NCBI GenBank assembly: GCA_001247695.2
Contig: LGRX02027051.1
Location: forward strand, 1-64,000
DNA from: Cymbomonas tetramitiformis
Taxonomy: Eukaryota > Chlorophyta > Pyramimonadophyceae > Pyramimonadales > Pyramimonadaceae
Length of the DNA: 64,000 bases
Direction of reading: 5' to 3'
Positions 63,488 to 64,000 of this stretch are shown here, in pieces. The notes under the pieces were generated by a model that worked only from the letters and a program-made list of their open reading frames with translations, was not told the origin of the DNA and did not search any database. Position 1 is the stretch's first letter. Every line of letters begins with the position of its first letter. The translations under genes and the position numbers were made by a program.

Positions 63488-63535
63488 GATCCTTGTGGGA
63501 GGACCTAGAACGCTCTAGATCCTCCCACAAGGATC
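63488..63535. repeat. 16-bp perfect inverted repeat with 16-nt loop
   Basis: GATCCTTGTGGGAGGA at 63488-63503 and its exact complement at 63520-63535, followed by TTTTTCATTAATTTATT. It lies just upstream of the readable 5' end of the LINE-like frame. It may mark the element boundary or be a small foldback repeat. Confidence 0.75.
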
Positions 63536-64000
63536 ACTTTTTCATTAATTTATTTAGGCACCCCACGAGCTTTCTACAAGTCAACGCCAAGGAATACTTT
63601 CCACATGGGACCTATACTAAGTAGTATGGTGCGTGGTTTGACGAGAGTCCATCATATATGCTCCTAGCTAATACATTTATAGCATGTCCCAACCAAATTT
63701 TGAACTGCTGCGGTTTCTAAAGCTTCAAAAACGGGGTGTATCTTCCACATTTTTTTGCCAATCGTGTATCGATCCTTTGCCACTATATACATGATATATC
63801 TCAAGGTATGCAGGTATATTAATCATGTTTGGGTCAAAATACGACTTGGGTCATGTATATTGGACACATCACACGAACGCGGTCACATGGGTAAGATATA
63901 CACACTCCTTAAGTATGGGGACAATTTCGCATTTTGGGCGTAAGTCTTGGTCCATTTTAAGCTTTGAGGCTAGATCTTTGCCTTGGTGAGTACTTCAGTA
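63536..64000. other. Unassigned right end of window
   Basis: No gene supported in about 465 bp of moderately AT-rich sequence. I looked for a continuation of the plus-strand gag that the LINE-like element might have split and did not find one. Confidence 0.5.

Noticed and set aside
1..64000. CRISPR array, bacterial operons, rRNA or tRNA genes
   Set aside because: No spaced repeat-spacer pattern, no Shine-Dalgarno-led gene clusters and no recognisable structural RNA gene were seen; spliced genes and retroelements show the DNA is nuclear eukaryotic.

Overview
This is a nuclear eukaryotic window. It holds one intron-rich host gene set among several nested transposable elements. The host gene has 24 traceable coding exons and 23 introns that all begin GT and end AG, with matching phases. 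The sequence alone does not fix the organism; an alga or other protist with large, TE-rich intergenic regions is my inference. No rRNA, tRNA, CRISPR array or bacterial gene organisation is visible.

Layout. 1-841 is non-coding. 842-4450 is a Ty3/gypsy-type polyprotein (protease, RT, RNase H, no integrase seen) cut by a 255-bp insertion. 6249-15888 is a full-length Ty1/copia element: 334-bp LTRs, 5-bp target duplication, polyprotein broken by two small indels. 16.0-18.1 kb is a decayed hAT transposase. 18682-26820, minus strand, encodes a cation-chloride cotransporter (SLC12/KCC family), with its N-terminal exon(s) unresolved to about 27.2 kb. 30577-39706 is a second copy of the same copia element, inserted into a tandem array (about 180-bp period) of units that each carry a small conserved stem-loop. 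41062-42162 is a copia-like fragment.

42.1-54.6 kb, minus strand, is the most unusual part: a Ty3/gypsy-like element with four overlapping ORFs. Its 2400-residue last ORF carries RT, RNase H, a complete-looking DNMT3-like cytosine-C5 methyltransferase, integrase, a PHD finger and a second class I methyltransferase. A related but decayed gag lies head to head with it at 55.1-56.0 kb. From 56.4 to about 63.5 kb, minus strand, lies a non-LTR (LINE-like) element whose RT-RNase H protein ends in a region with an NPPF motif like N6-adenine methyltransferases. Its RT is split by a 1084-bp terminal-inverted-repeat DNA element that brings its own small, apparently spliced gene.

How the parts relate. 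Nearly everything outside the cotransporter is mobile DNA, and the nesting gives a relative order: hairpin array, then copia 2 into it; LINE-like element, then the TIR element into it. The recurring theme is retroelements that have picked up DNA-modification modules (C5, and putatively N4/N6) together with a chromatin-reader finger, plus several unrelated LTR elements with predicted membrane segments in their polyproteins. Coordinates of domains and splice sites come from reading the sequence by eye; no alignment or database search was run.
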